Positions 44,911-56,689 of a stretch of 64,000 bases of DNA are shown piece after piece (the stretch's first letter is position 1; every line of letters starts with the position of its first letter). Below the pieces are notes generated by a model that had not been told where the DNA came from, did not search any database, and saw nothing but the letters and a program-made list of their open reading frames with translations. A program made the position numbers and the translations under genes. This DNA comes from Okapia johnstoni (taxonomy: Eukaryota > Chordata > Mammalia > Artiodactyla > Giraffidae): assembly GCA_024291935.2 (NCBI GenBank), contig CM044318.1:87843501-87907500 (forward strand), given 5' to 3'.

Positions 44911-45104
44911 GCCTGCGAGACCCCTCCCCCGGGCCAGCGAGACCCATCCCCGGGCCTGTGAGACCCCTCCCCCGGGCCTGCGAGACCCCTACCCTGGGCC
45001 AGCGAGACCCATCCTCGGGCCTGCGAGACCCTCCCCTGGGCCAGCGAGACCCCTCCCGGGACCTGCGAGACCCTTCCCCAGGGCCAGCGAGATCCTTCCC
45101 CCAG
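44911..45104. repeat. 21-23-bp minisatellite, nine copies
   Basis: Nine units alternate mainly between cctgcgagacccctcccccg and ccagcgagacccatccccgg types, giving a partial dimeric pattern. The long open frames across it (ARPSPGPARPLPG-like on the plus strand) are products of the repeat. Confidence 0.94.
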
Positions 45105-48100
45105 TCCCTCGAGGTTGGATCCTGCGCTGGAGTGTGCTCAGGGCTGCAGGAGTGTCTGAGTAACGGTGTGTGGTTAAAGTGAGCCCCCCCCCAGACAGCG
45201 GGTCCCAGGAGCGCTTGGTGGATCCAGCCCGCAGTGTGAGAACCTGGCCCTTTCTGTGACGGACTCCTTGTAAAGGCTACTGGGTAGATGGTAACAAACC
45301 CAACCCGCCAGCTTCTGAAAAGAGTTCCAACCCAGAAAGCTATAAATACATAATCTACCAAAGCTTTATTACTGACTTTTATTGAACTTTCTCTTAGATT
45401 TTTGAAGACAGATTTCACCATTAGTGGCAGAAACCATGGAGCAAGCGAAGAGTCAAGCCCTGTTCCTTCTGCAGAAAGTACCCGCTGTTCAGGTTAAAAT
45501 AGCCGGGAACAGGCCCTGCAGTAACCGCGAGCCCTCCGGCTGCGTTTTCCTCGGTCCTGAGCAGCCCATGGAGGGTTCCTGTCCCCTGGAGGCCACAGCG
45601 CGGGGCTGGCTCAGAGAAGGTCCCCAGGAGTGGCTGTGACCACCGTGGGGGTGGCGGTGGAGAGGGTCTCTCCTGGCCATCGAGAGCCTCCCTGCTATGG
45701 AGGGCAGAGCGGGGGGCCGCGTCCTCATCCAAGGAAGAGATTTCTTCCCAGTTCAGAATCTGCCCTCACAGACACGGGCTGGCCGTCTATGTGGCTCTCA
45801 GGGGTCCGCAGCGGAGCTGCGTGGCTCTCGTGAGGGACGCCTGGGCCAGGTCTGGGGCCGGAAGCACGTCCTGTTGATGGGAGGACAGTCCCCACCAGCG
45901 CGGGGCCCCTGGCCGGGCTGGCTGGGTTTGGCCGCAGCTCCGGTGGAGGTGAGGGGTGGGCCCCCAGGAAGCTGGGGCTCTGCTGGCGGCTGTGGGCCCT
46001 CCCGCCCGGCTCGTGCCCAGGCTCCCGAGGCATGGCTAGGACTCCCGGGCAGATGACCTCCTGGGTCCCGTGGGCGCCCAGCCTGTCCGGGTGGTCCTTC
46101 ACTGCTTCAGTGGTGATACACGGGCCGGACTGCTCAGCGGAACTGGGCTGTAGGCCAGGCTGATGCAGCCGCTGGTGGAGGCTCTCGGGAACCTTCCCCG
46201 TCCGCTGGGCAGGGAGGGGTCGAGCTTGCAGAGCAGAGAGTGGACAGCACAGGCCCCCCCGGAGCAGTCTGGGTGGAGACGTCGCTGCAGGCAGACGCCT
46301 GGCCCTGGCGGGCTCTGCAGCCCAGCGGCTCCTCTGGATCCCGGGATTGCCACTGCCCACTGGGTCCCTTGCTCTTAGTTCCGGGGCCCAGGCCTGCCCC
46401 TCCGCTGACCCTGGGGAAAGCACAGCTCCTGCAGTGGGGCCTGGTGACCCCAGAGGACCTGGACTGGCTGCTAGCGTTCAGGTGTGGACGGCCGAGTCCT
46501 CCAGGGTCTCAGCTGCCCCGGCCCCCACCCTCCTCCTCAGACGTGGAGCTGGGGCACTTTTACAGCCCGCCCCTCTGATGCTCCAACAATCACGCGTGGA
46601 GCTGGAAGGACTCGGCTCCAGGAGACGCATCTGGGCAGGGGAAACCCACACCAGCTTCATGTCCCGAGGAGCCGGCTGGGCTGGCCCTTTAGCCCTGGGA
46701 AGAGCCGACAGTCAGAAAATGGGCTTCTCACGGGTCCACAGGGAGCTCCAAGGCTCTGTTCAGAGTCGGCTGCGTCTCTGGACAAAGCGCTGGGGAGGGT
46801 CCCACCTGGGCCTGCCAGCCCCAGGGGCACCAGGAGGAACAGGGTGGAACAGGGTGAGGAGCTCGGAAGGGGGCCGGGAGAGCCAGGGGTGCGTTAGGGG
46901 CTGCCCAAGGCCTCCCATGGGCTGGGCACACAGGGCTGGAGACAGCCGAGTGGGGGAACAGGCGCCCCAGGCAGGTGGGGGAGCATCCCGGGCAGGGCTC
47001 AGGTCCTTGGGATCCCTGCGTTCTGCAAACTGCCACCCGGCTCCGCCGTCGCGGGGTTTCCCAGGCACCCACCCCCTTAACTACTGCCCCTCTGGGCTCA
47101 CAGGCCCCTTGTCCTCACCCACGAAGCTCACGCATCCTCACCAGGGGCATCGTGTAGCCCAGCTTCAGGAACCAGCAGCCTGAACAACCCTAGGATACCC
47201 TCATCGGGGCCTAAAACCAGAGGACTCGGGCTGAGTGGCCGGCGTCTCCTTTTGCCCCATGTGGTCACTGGGCACAGAGAGCCCACGGCGGCCTTGGGCT
47301 CCGGGACCCTCCCCCCGGGCGCTCAGCCCCCACAGTGCCTGCAGCCTGAGTGGAAGGGAAGGGCTCTGCCTGGGCTCCGTGGGGTCTGTGTACCACGGCC
47401 CCTGCAGCCCAGCACCCGCTCTCGAGCACCACGGAGGGGGAGGGTCTCCCCTGGGGGCCACGCCTGGCTCTGGGAGAGGGGCTGCCTGAGCCCCAGCCCT
47501 CGGCACTCCTGCCTGTCCGGAGTCAGGACTGAGCCGCGGGGGCTTCCAGCGGGAGAGCCGCAGCGTTATTACTGGGTCGGGTGCGTCGGGGGCGTCCCTC
47601 GGGGATGTGGCAGAGAGGTGGGCCCAGCCTGGCGGGGCCGCCTGCTTCCTCACCTGGGCGGCGTGCTCTCGCATCTACATCTTTTTCCGTCAGAATCCAG
47701 GCACTGTATTAATTTTCAGTCCTTAACGTAACCTCTGCAATAAAATACCTGGGCTTTTCAAGGAGCGATTTTGGGTACTCACAGCTGAAAGGATTGGAGC
47801 GTTCCTAGTTCTCCTGTCTCAGCCTCAGTGTGATGCGCTGATTACAGGCGACCCTTGAGAGGAGGACTGCCATCTCCTTTGTGCAGATGAGACAGGAAGC
47901 TCTCTGTGACGCCCCTCGTGGTGCAGAAGGGCCCGGACGGCACTGTGGATGGAGGGAAGCGGCCTCGTGCTCCTCCGGCCTCCCCACCGCCCCTCCCACC
48001 TCCCCTCCCCCTCAACAGGCCACCCTGCAGAGGGCTTGCCCCCAGTCCTGGCGGAAGGAGTCGGCTGGGGTGTCCCAGGGCTCACGCATACCTGCTTTCC

Positions 48101-48595
48101 TGGCCTGTTCAGAGGCCTGCTGCGGGGGCCTGGGCAAGGCCTCCCTTCTGGGTTGGAGTGGGGGTGCCCTGAAGAACTTCCCTCCCCTCTGACCGGCTTT
48201 CTGTCCCAGCTCTCCTACCCCTTGCCGGCAGGTGCTGGGGCAGTTCCGGTCAATACTGCACGTTCGCTGTGTGCGGCCATCGGCGGTCCGCCTCCCGGAT
48301 CCTCTGGTCCCTGGAGGTGGCCCCGGCCAGCGGCAACTCCCCTGCCCCCTTCCCCAGCCTGACGACAGGAATCTGCTTTCTGTCTCTTTAGAGTTAACTC
48401 TTCCAGACACTTTGTAAAGCAAGGAGTCACATGATACGCTGCCCCTGGTTGGTCTCTTCCACAGGGCACAGTGTTTCCAGCGTCCATCGGTGTCATAGGC
48501 GGCTCAGGGCTTCACTGCACCTCACGGCTGAGTCGCATCCCGGGGTGGGTGGACTGCGTCTCGTCTGTTCGTTCTCATCCGTTAACGAGCATCAG
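45105..48595. other. GC-rich spacer, no gene recognised
   Basis: There is an AT-rich patch at about 45270-45430 and otherwise GC-rich unique DNA. Several frames longer than 130 codons occur on both strands without recognisable domains. Confidence 0.5.
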
Positions 48596-48599
48596 TGCT

Positions 48600-48730
48600 C
48601 TTCCCGACTCCTGGCCCCTGTGAATCAAGCTGCAGTTTTGTCTGAACTCCTCTCCTCACCTCTCTGGATGTGTGCTCAGGAGTGGCATTGCTGGGCCGCG
48701 TGGTAATTCTAGGTTTAACTTTTTGAGGGA
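48600..48730 (-). mobile_element. Short L1 fragment, antisense
   Basis: The words tgtgaatcaagctgcagttt and caggagtggcattgctgggc are reverse-complement L1 from the ORF2 end, strongly diverged. Confidence 0.65.
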
Positions 48731-48859
48731 ATCTCTCTTGTATTGGAGAGCGACTGCACGCACCAAGGTGTCGACAGAAAGCACACAGCTTAGAAACCTG
48801 CTGCCGACATAAGCTGAGTCATGTGCTGCCTTGTGTTTAAAATGAGCTTTCGCAGAGCT

Positions 48860-49180
48860 CAGCATCAAACAGCCTGTGTTATCTGTTTATTAACTGTCCT
48901 TCTGATGTGAAAATTCATAGCATCTGAAACTTTGTAAGCTGTGCTGAATTATGAAGCCAATCAGGGAAGCTGATTCTTTTTCATTTAAATACATCTGGGG
49001 CTTGAGTGGTTTTGTATTTATAAAATAAATGAGTTGCATGGCTTTTTAAATTAAAAACCCTAAGAAACGTTATCACTGAGATGAACACAATTAGGTGAGA
49101 TCTTCAAAACAATAAAATGTCCTCTTTCAGAGCACTTTTGGGTATAAAAATAAACCAACACGTCTAGGGGGAAGATTGTC
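48860..49180. other. AT-rich island in GC-rich DNA, nature unknown
   Basis: About 320 bp is AT-rich and apparently unique (ctgaattatgaagccaatca, ttcatttaaatacatctggg), sharply distinct from its GC-rich surroundings. I do not recognise a repeat family. An old repeat or a conserved noncoding element are both possible. Confidence 0.4.
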
Positions 49181-51544
49181 ATCTTTGCAGTGGAAACTCC
49201 CCAGGGGCTGTTGGAGTGGAAGCCGTGTGGAACCGAGGCTGCAGGTCCGGCCATGGCTGCTTCCAGCCGGACGTGGCTCCTGGGGTCTTAATTAATAACA
49301 GCTATGGAGAATGGAATTACACACTGTGCTTCTTCCATAGCTGGTTGAGCTTTTTCTGTGTGTATCTCCTCGGGAGAACAAGGAACTCAGGCCCCCATAG
49401 AAACATGCTCTCTGACTGTGGCCTTGGACCCGAGCCCCGTGGGCAGCGTGTCTGTCTGCCTTGTGCACGGGGCCTGAGGCAGAGGGTACGGTCCTGGGAG
49501 ACCAGGGCAGAGCGTGTGGGCCTGTACAGCCGTGCCAGGCCCAGGCTGGCAGCACCTGGTGTCTGCCGGCAGCTCCCGTGGCGGCTGAGCCTCCAGTCCC
49601 CGTGGGGGTCTCGCACAGCCAGCGGGAAGCCTTTGGGGACCGACCCCTAACCTGGCCAGATGTGAGCTCGTGTCAGGAGGGGGCCTCCTCCGCTGGAGGA
49701 ATGCTGCGTCCAGACTGCATGGACGGATCAGGGTGGGGTGGGGCTGGCTCCTCTTTACTTGGGACCCCCACTCACCACACAGTGACGGCGCTGGAGAAGG
49801 GGGTGGCAGCGATTTTGCACTTTTGACCTGAGGCCGGGTCCACACGCTCTGGCCATGCCGGTGGCCATGCGAGGTTATGTTAGGTGAGGTGTTCACTTTC
49901 TGTATAATGAGCCATCTTTAGGAACGTGTCTACAGAAGTGCTGTCAGAATTCCTGATTTTCCCGGGGATGGAAAGAAACCCCTGAGGCCTGGGAGAGGCC
50001 GGGCTCCAGCCTGTGCCCAAGGAGCTGGCACCCCCTCACCCACCTGCAGCCAGCTCTGCAGGGAGGCGTCCAGCTCTGCAGGGAGGCGTCCGACTCCGTG
50101 ACTTGCGGGGCTTCTCCCACCGTCCCAGCCTTATCGGTATGTCTCTGCAGGAAATTAGCCCAGGGTGACGTCTTTGCTGTCGAAAGAGTAAAACAGGTGT
50201 GAATGACCATGACACCTCATTATTTGGAACACGTTTCCGGAAGTCCCGGCCCAGCTCCTCACTGAGCCGTGCTCTGCGCAATGGTGTGACTTGTCCGTCA
50301 GCATTGATGAAACCCGAGTAGCCGACCACCAGGCCTCCAGCTTCATCACGTGGACAAGAAATCAAGGATCGTGTTTGTCAAAATGCTGGTGGGTGCCCAC
50401 TGCACTCATCTGGGTTCTCTTCAGCCCTGGCCCTGCCCAGTGCCCACCTAGGCTGGGCGGGAGGTGAGGGTCAGTGGACAGTGGAGGAGACAAGCTCACA
50501 CGAGCCGGCTTCCATCCTCGTGAGGAGTGACCGCACGCCCCCAGCCCCAGGGGCCTGGCCCTGCCCTCTGTCTGCACAGGAGCAGCATGGACGCTTCTCC
50601 GGGACCCGCTCTGCAGGGCAGGTTCCCCCCGTACCACTGATGAGCCAGGCCAGGCCCACCTCCTGCTTCCCCAGGAAGGCCCCCGCCCCCGGTGAAGCCC
50701 AGCCTGCGTCAGGCCCGCGTCAGGAGTGAGCTGCGGGCCTCCGCGCGCCTGGCCTGGCCTCCGATCGAAGCCGGCAGAGCTCGCTCTGTGCCTGCGTGCT
50801 TCCCTCTCGGATTCTACACAGGGCTCCCCAGCTCCCCTTGAAAACCCTGACCCTGGCCCTCTCGCTCTGCTCGCGGCTGGCAGAGCCGTTGTCCCCCCGG
50901 ATGCTGTCGCCAGCTGTCTCGTCAGCATCAGCCCTGGGCCGGCTGGACCCCGGCGGCCAGGAGACGCCCTCCCCCAGCCCAGGGCCCCCATGGGCTGTCC
51001 CAGCCCCGCTCTCCCTGCAGGTGAGGTCAGGTGTTGTGGGATGCACTTCCTGGCCCGTGTGGACACCGAGTGGACTTGGCACTGGGCACAGCCCCACTCA
51101 GAGCTCACCGTGGACAACAGAGCGTGATGGGTGCTGCTATTGGCAGGAATCTCCAAGGCCACCCCTGGGGACCCTCTGTACGAAGACCTGCTGGGTCTTC
51201 TTTACCTGGGCTGGCGTGAGTTGGCCCTCTGATCGTGAGAGGTATGTCTTCACTGGTTTTCAGACTCGAGACACAGTCCTGTTCTGATGTGGCAGACCAT
51301 GCCGTCGTTCCTACCTGCTAATTTCCAGAACACAAGTTGCAGCTTGTCCAGCAGACGTCGGGGGCGGGGAGACCAGATGTTTGAGCCCCAGCCCATGACT
51401 CCTGAGCTGGTGACCATGGGCTCTGCTCGGCTGATCACTGTTGTTCTGACAAGTTGTACAAAATACAATCTTCAGTTAATCAAGGTATAATCTACATACA
51501 GTGCCCAGAAGAGTCCTCTATTTAAAAGACACATGCTGACCCTT
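49181..51544. other. GC-rich spacer, no gene recognised
   Basis: No coding family was recognised. A perfect 20-bp direct duplication (ccagctctgcagggaggcgt) lies at about 50048-50090. Confidence 0.5.
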
Positions 51545-51713
51545 GATGCAGGAGATGATGCAGGAGCTGATACAAGTGTTGATGCAGATAATGATGCAGG
51601 AGTTGAAGCAGGTGATGATGCAGGAGATGATGCAGGAGCTGATGTAGGAACAGATGCAAGTGTTGAAGCAGGTGATGATACAGGATTTGAAGCAGGAGTT
51701 GATGTAGGAGATG
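51545..51713. repeat. 12-bp minisatellite (gatgcaggagat)
   Basis: About fourteen 9- to 15-bp units, mostly 12 bp (gatgcaggagat, gatgcaggagtt, gaagcaggtgat). All lengths are multiples of three, so a plus-strand frame (51533-51763) reads an acidic D-A-G-D/V-rich peptide, and the minus strand reads a Leu/His-rich one. Nothing supports translation. Confidence 0.93.
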
Positions 51714-51949
51714 TGAGCTCACTTTACTTTTCCTTAAATCCAGGAACAGGCTGCCACAAGTGACTGACAAAGACAGTCTCCACAGAGATGCTGTATAAAG
51801 TGAACACTCTCCAAGTTGAATCCACTACCCCATTCCCAGAGCCATTTCAAACATGGATTTTACCAGAAAGCACTTGGCCCCAGGATATAGAGAAGTCACC
51901 CACCCTGGGCCAGGCACCAGGAGTAGGGTGGATAGGTGGGCACAGGGGT

Positions 51950-52115
51950 GAATATCTGTACCACTCTGTATACACACAGTGCATGCATACTCACACCTGG
52001 GCACACCTGTGTGCACACGCATGCACTCATACGCCCCCACACAGACAACTGTGCACACCTGTGCACACCAGGCACACTCACCTGCACAGCTGCCCACATG
52101 CAGACATGTGCCTTC
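51950..52115. repeat. CA-rich low-complexity tract
   Basis: Irregular CA-rich sequence (tgcacacctgtgcacaccag, acacagacaactgtgcacac) next to an antisense L1. Confidence 0.8.
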
Positions 52116-52129
52116 ACTCCACACCCTCA

Positions 52130-53010
52130 ACCCTGGGAAATTCTAATCTCTTCTCCATTTCTGCAAGTTTTCCATTTCTGGAATGTTGTAGAAATGGCCT
52201 CATGCCATATGAACCCTGGGACTGCTTTTTCACTGAGCACAGGCCCCTGGATACTCACCAGGTGGGCCCCTTGTTTCCGGGGCTGAGCAGTGGTCCATGG
52301 TCTGGGCATGTCTCAGCTGCCTTATTGCTGAAGAACATCTGGGCTGCTCCTGCACTTTGGTTGTTATAAATAAATCTGTTATACCATTCATGCACAGGTT
52401 TGTGTGTGAAAAAAACTGTTCATTTCTCTGGGATAAATGCCCAGGAGTGCAATTGCTGGGTCATATAGTAATTGCACGTTTAGCTGTTGTTTTTCAGACT
52501 GCCAAGTGGTGTCCAGAGGGCTCTCTGTTTTACTTTTCCCAGCTGCCACGTCTGCAAATCCAATCTCTCTGCCTCCTGCCGGATTTGGGTTTTTTTACTT
52601 TAGCCATTCTGCATAACGTGTAGTGGTACCTCACTGTGGTTTCAATTTGCATTCTCCTAATGGCTAGTGATGTTGAACATCTTTTCATGTGCTAATCTGC
52701 CATCTGTAGATGCTCTTGGTGGAATGCCCTTGGTGACTTTTGCTAATTTTATAACTGGATGGTTTGTTCTGCTTTTAATGTGTAACTGTTGAGTTTTGAG
52801 GGTTCTTTCTGTGTTTCAGATACCAGTGCCTTGTCAGATACGGGGCTGGTAGACTTTTTTCCACTGGGGTTTGTAGATTTTTTCCTCTGAGTTCGTAGCT
52901 TATCTTCTCCTGCTCTCAACTAGGTCTTATACAGAATAAGTTTTTTCTTTTGACGAAGTCCAGTCCATCCGTTTATCCACTTATGACCTGTACCTTCGAT
53001 GTTAAGACTG
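52130..53010 (-). mobile_element. L1 3' region, antisense
   Basis: Reverse-complement L1 landmarks occur in order: atttctggaatgttgtagaa, ttctctgggataaatgccca, agtgcaattgctgggtcata, cactgtggtttcaatttgca and gtctatccatccgttt-like text. The L1 continues beyond the SINE at 53023. Confidence 0.85.
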
Positions 53011-53022
53011 AGAACTCTGCTT

Positions 53023-53250
53023 GCATGCTTGCAGGCTAAGTCACTCAGTTGTATCCGACTCTTTATGACCCCATGGACTGCAGCCCGCCAGGCTCCTCTG
53101 TCCATGGGATTCTCCAGGCAAGAGGACTGGAGGGGGTTGCAGTGCCCTCCTCCAGGGAATCGTCCTGACCCAAGGATTGAACCCATGTCTCTTACGTCTG
53201 CCTGCAGTGACAGGCGGGCTCTTTACCACTAGCGCCACCTGGGAAGCCCA
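53023..53250 (-). mobile_element. Bov-tA type SINE with 12-bp target-site duplication
   Basis: This is a reverse-complement SINE (ggctaagtcactcagttgta, then ctttaccactagcgccacct). It is bounded by exact direct repeats AGAACTCTGCTT at 53011-53022 and 53251-53262. It is inserted in an antisense L1. Confidence 0.96.
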
Positions 53251-53262
53251 AGAACTCTGCTT

Positions 53263-54905
53263 AGCCCTAGATATTAAAGACAGTGAGCATTTTCTCATAC
53301 ACGTTTTCTGAACGCTTTCCTCTTTCATCTTTCACGTTGAAGTCCATGGTCCATTTTGAGTTAATTTTCATACAAGGTGTGAGGTTTCAATCAAGGTTTA
53401 TTTTTCTGTCTGGGTGTCCACTTCCTCTAGCGCCATTTGTGAAAAAAATCTGCATTTCCTCCTCTGAATTGTTTCTGTGTCTCTGTCGTGAGTCAGTTGA
53501 GCACGTTCGGGTGGGTTTGTGTCTGGGATCCCTTTCTGTTCCGCTGATCCGTGTGTCCGCCCTCTGCAGACCTCCCCCGGTCGTCCTGCAACGTCTTGAG
53601 CTGAGACAGAGAGATCACCCCACTCTCTCTTCTCTCCTTTCCTTCACGTTTCCACACAGATTTTAGAATAGCCTTGCCTGTGTGTGTAAAACAGGCATAA
53701 TCTTTGAGTGTTAGTGAGTGGTCTTGAGCCTGCATATCAGTTTGGAGAGAATTAGCGCCTTTCCCTGATTCTTTCGTTGTCATTCTGCAGCTTTTCATAA
53801 ACGTTCTGCACCGGTTTTGGTAGACGGATCACAAGTAGCTCTTCCCCCCCTTGCCCTTCCTCCTCTGCATTCCTGCCTTCCTTTTGTGATCTGCGCCATT
53901 TTGTCTTTGATGCTTGTCTCCGTGTGTTCCATGCCACTGTGCGGAGGTGTGATTGATTCCTGTTGATCTCCTGAAACCTTCTCTCAGTTCCGGGAGCTTT
54001 TTGCTTCCTTGCTTTTCTTTTCCTGTTTGTGGAGTTTCGTTTGTCTTTTCTAGCCGCTGGCATTTGTCTGCACAGACAGTCTTGCCGTCTGTGACATGGA
54101 CAGTTTCATTCCTTCCTTGCTGGACTCTATGCCTTTTAATTCCTCTCTTGTTTTTTTAACACTGGGTGGAACTCCCAGCACAATAAGAATAAGTTATGGG
54201 AGTGGACATCCTTACCTTGTGCCTTTTTTCAGGAGGAAAATATTTAGCTTTTCTCCATTAAGTATAAAGTTAGAGTGGGTTATTTTTATATATTCTTCAT
54301 CAAGCTGAGGGTTTTTCTCTATTCTGATATTTCTGGGAATTTTTATCATGAATGCGTTTTGACTTTTTCAAACACTTTTTCTGCATCAATCAATATGAAC
54401 ACCTGGTTTTTTCTTCTTTAACTTCTTCGTACGGTAGATTACACTGATACATTTTCAGCAAGTGAACCAGCCTTTCACCCTGGAAACTGTGCTTTCACTC
54501 TTCTCAGGTGTTGCTGAACTCTGTTCGCTGGTCTTTTGTAAGGATCTGTCTGTGTTTATGAGGGAAGGGGTCTGTGGGCCTCATTTTGCACCGTTTTGGT
54601 ATCAGGGTAACACTAGCTTCACGGAAGGAATTAGGAAGTCTTCCCTCCTCTTACTTTCTGGAAGAGTTTGTATAGAATTGGTGTTAATTTAGCTTTAAAT
54701 GCTTAAATGGTCTCCAAGGAAACCATCAGGTCCTGGAGATTAATTTGGGGAGAATCTTTTAATTATAAATCCAACTTTATTCATAGTTATAGGGCTATTC
54801 AAATGAATTATTCATATTCAGTGTGTTTGTGGTAGTTTATGCTATGTAAAACACTGGTCCATTTCACCTAAGCTGTCAAATTTATGTGTTTAATGTTTGT
54901 AGTAT
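53263..54905 (-). mobile_element. L1 ORF2 region, antisense
   Basis: Landmarks include ttttgagttaattttcatac, gcatttcctcctctgaattg, agaataagttatgggagtgg, cctggagattaatttgggga and tttcttctttaacttcttcg, in reverse-complement L1 order. It is old and without a usable frame. Confidence 0.87.
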
Positions 54906-54914
54906 CTCTCCCTT

Positions 54915-55836
54915 TCAGTTCAGTTCAGTTCAGTTCAGTCTCTCAGTCGTGTCCAACCCTTTGCGACCCCATGGACTGCAGCACACCAGGCCTCCCTGTC
55001 CATCACCAACTCCCAGAGTTTACTCAAACTCATGAAATTGAGTCAGTGGTGCCATCTAACCATCTCATCCTCTGTCATCCCCTTCTCCTCCCGCCTTCAA
55101 TCTTTGCCAGCATCATGGTCTTTTCAAATGAGTTAGTTCTTCTCATGAGGTGGCCAAAGTATTGGAGTTCCAGCTTCAGCATCAGTCCTTCCAATGAACA
55201 CCCAGGACTGATCTCCTTTAGGATGGACTGGTTGGATCTCCTTGCAGTCCAAGGGACTCTCAAGAGTCTTCTCCAACACCACAGTTCAAAAGCATCAATT
55301 CTTCAGCCCTCAGCCTTCTTTGCGATCCAACTCTCACATCCATACATGACCACTGGAAAAACCATAGCCTTGAGTAGACGGACCTTTGTTGACAAAGTAA
55401 TGTCTCTGCTTTTTAATATGCTGTCTAGGTTGGTCATAATTTTCTTTCAAGGCGCAAGCGTCTTTTAATTTCATGGCTGCAGTTACCATCTGCAACGATT
55501 TTGGAGCCCCCCAAAATAAGTCACTGTTTCCACTGTTTCCCCATCTATTTGTCATGAAGTGATGGGACCGGATGCCATGATCTTAGTTTTCTGAATGTTG
55601 AGTTTTAAGCCAACTTTTTCACTCTCCTCTTTCACTTTCAGCAAGAGGCTCTTTAGTTCTTCTTTGCTTTCTGCTATAAGGATGGTATCTTCTGCGTATC
55701 TGAGGTTATTGATATTTCTCCCAGCAATCTTGATTCTAGCTTTTGCTTCATCCAGCTCGGCATTTCACATGATGTACACTACATATAAGTTAATATACAG
55801 CCTTGACATATTCCTTTACTGATTTGGAACCAGATC
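54915..55836 (-). mobile_element. BovB 3' part, left arm of an inverted BovB cluster
   Basis: The 3' tail (cagttcagttcagttcagtt) is at the left and the copy reads leftward through the C-terminal and RT regions. It stops abruptly at gatttggaaccag near 55836. Frames are broken by several indels. A plus-oriented BovB piece begins about seven bases further on. Confidence 0.94.
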
Positions 55837-55842
55837 TAACAA

Positions 55843-56435
55843 AGGCTAACAAAGTTTTGCCAAGAGAATGCACTGGTCATAGCAAGCACCCTCTTCCAAC
55901 AACACAAGAGAAGACTCTACACATGGACATCACCAGATGGTCAACACTGAAATCAGATTATATTCTTTGCAGCCAAAGGGAGAAGCTCTATACAGTCAGC
56001 AAAACCAAGACCGGGAGCTGCTGTGGCTCAGAAACTCCACAAGTTCTTTCACTAGGAGCTTTCAAACTGTGGTGCTGGAGAAGACTCTAGAGAGTGACTT
56101 GGACAGCAAGGAGGTCAAACAGTCCACCCTAAAGGAAATCAACCCTGAATATTCATTGGAGAGATGATGCTGAAACTGAAGTTCTAATACTTAGGCCACC
56201 CACCTGAGGCAAAGAGCCAGCTCAGTGGAAAAGACCCTGATGCTGGGAAATAAAGGCAGGAGGAGAAGTTGTGACAAAGGATGAGATGATGGACGGCATC
56301 ACCGACGCAATGAACATGAATTTGAGCGAAATCCGGGAGACGGTGGAGGACAGGGAAGCCTGGTGTGCTGCAGCCCACGGGGTCACAAAGGGTCAGCCGT
56401 GACTCAGCGACCGAAGAACAACAAAAATACGTGTG
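55843..56435 (+). mobile_element. BovB with about 1.7 kb internal deletion, right arm of an inverted cluster
   Basis: The left part (55843 to about 56033) matches the BovB endonuclease segment (ggctaacaaagttttgccaa to gctgctgtggctcag). After about 26 bp of non-BovB text, the element resumes near gctttcaaactgtggtgctg and runs to the 3' end. Compared with the copy at 24064-27123, positions equivalent to about 25023-26754 are absent. Confidence 0.88.
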
Positions 56436-56689
56436 CAGTGCTTCCTGAGTGACTAACGGCGCTGTTGCCTTGACCATCTGCGCGTCTTGCTTTGTGAGGC
56501 CCCTGGTCAGATACTCTGGCCCTGCTTTCCTCGGGCGGCTGGCCTTCCGGTGACCGGGCTCTGAGCATCCTCCGAGCCCAGCTCCTCTGCCGCAGCGAGG
56601 CAGGGCCTCCCGGACTGTACCTTGCCTTTCTCTGTTCTCAGTACTGTCTCGCAAATGGCAGGACTTTTCTGTTTGGGTGAACTCCAAAT

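Noticed and set aside
44432..45421. 329-codon minus-strand frame as a gene
   Set aside because: Its central part is the 22-bp minisatellite and the rest is composition-driven.
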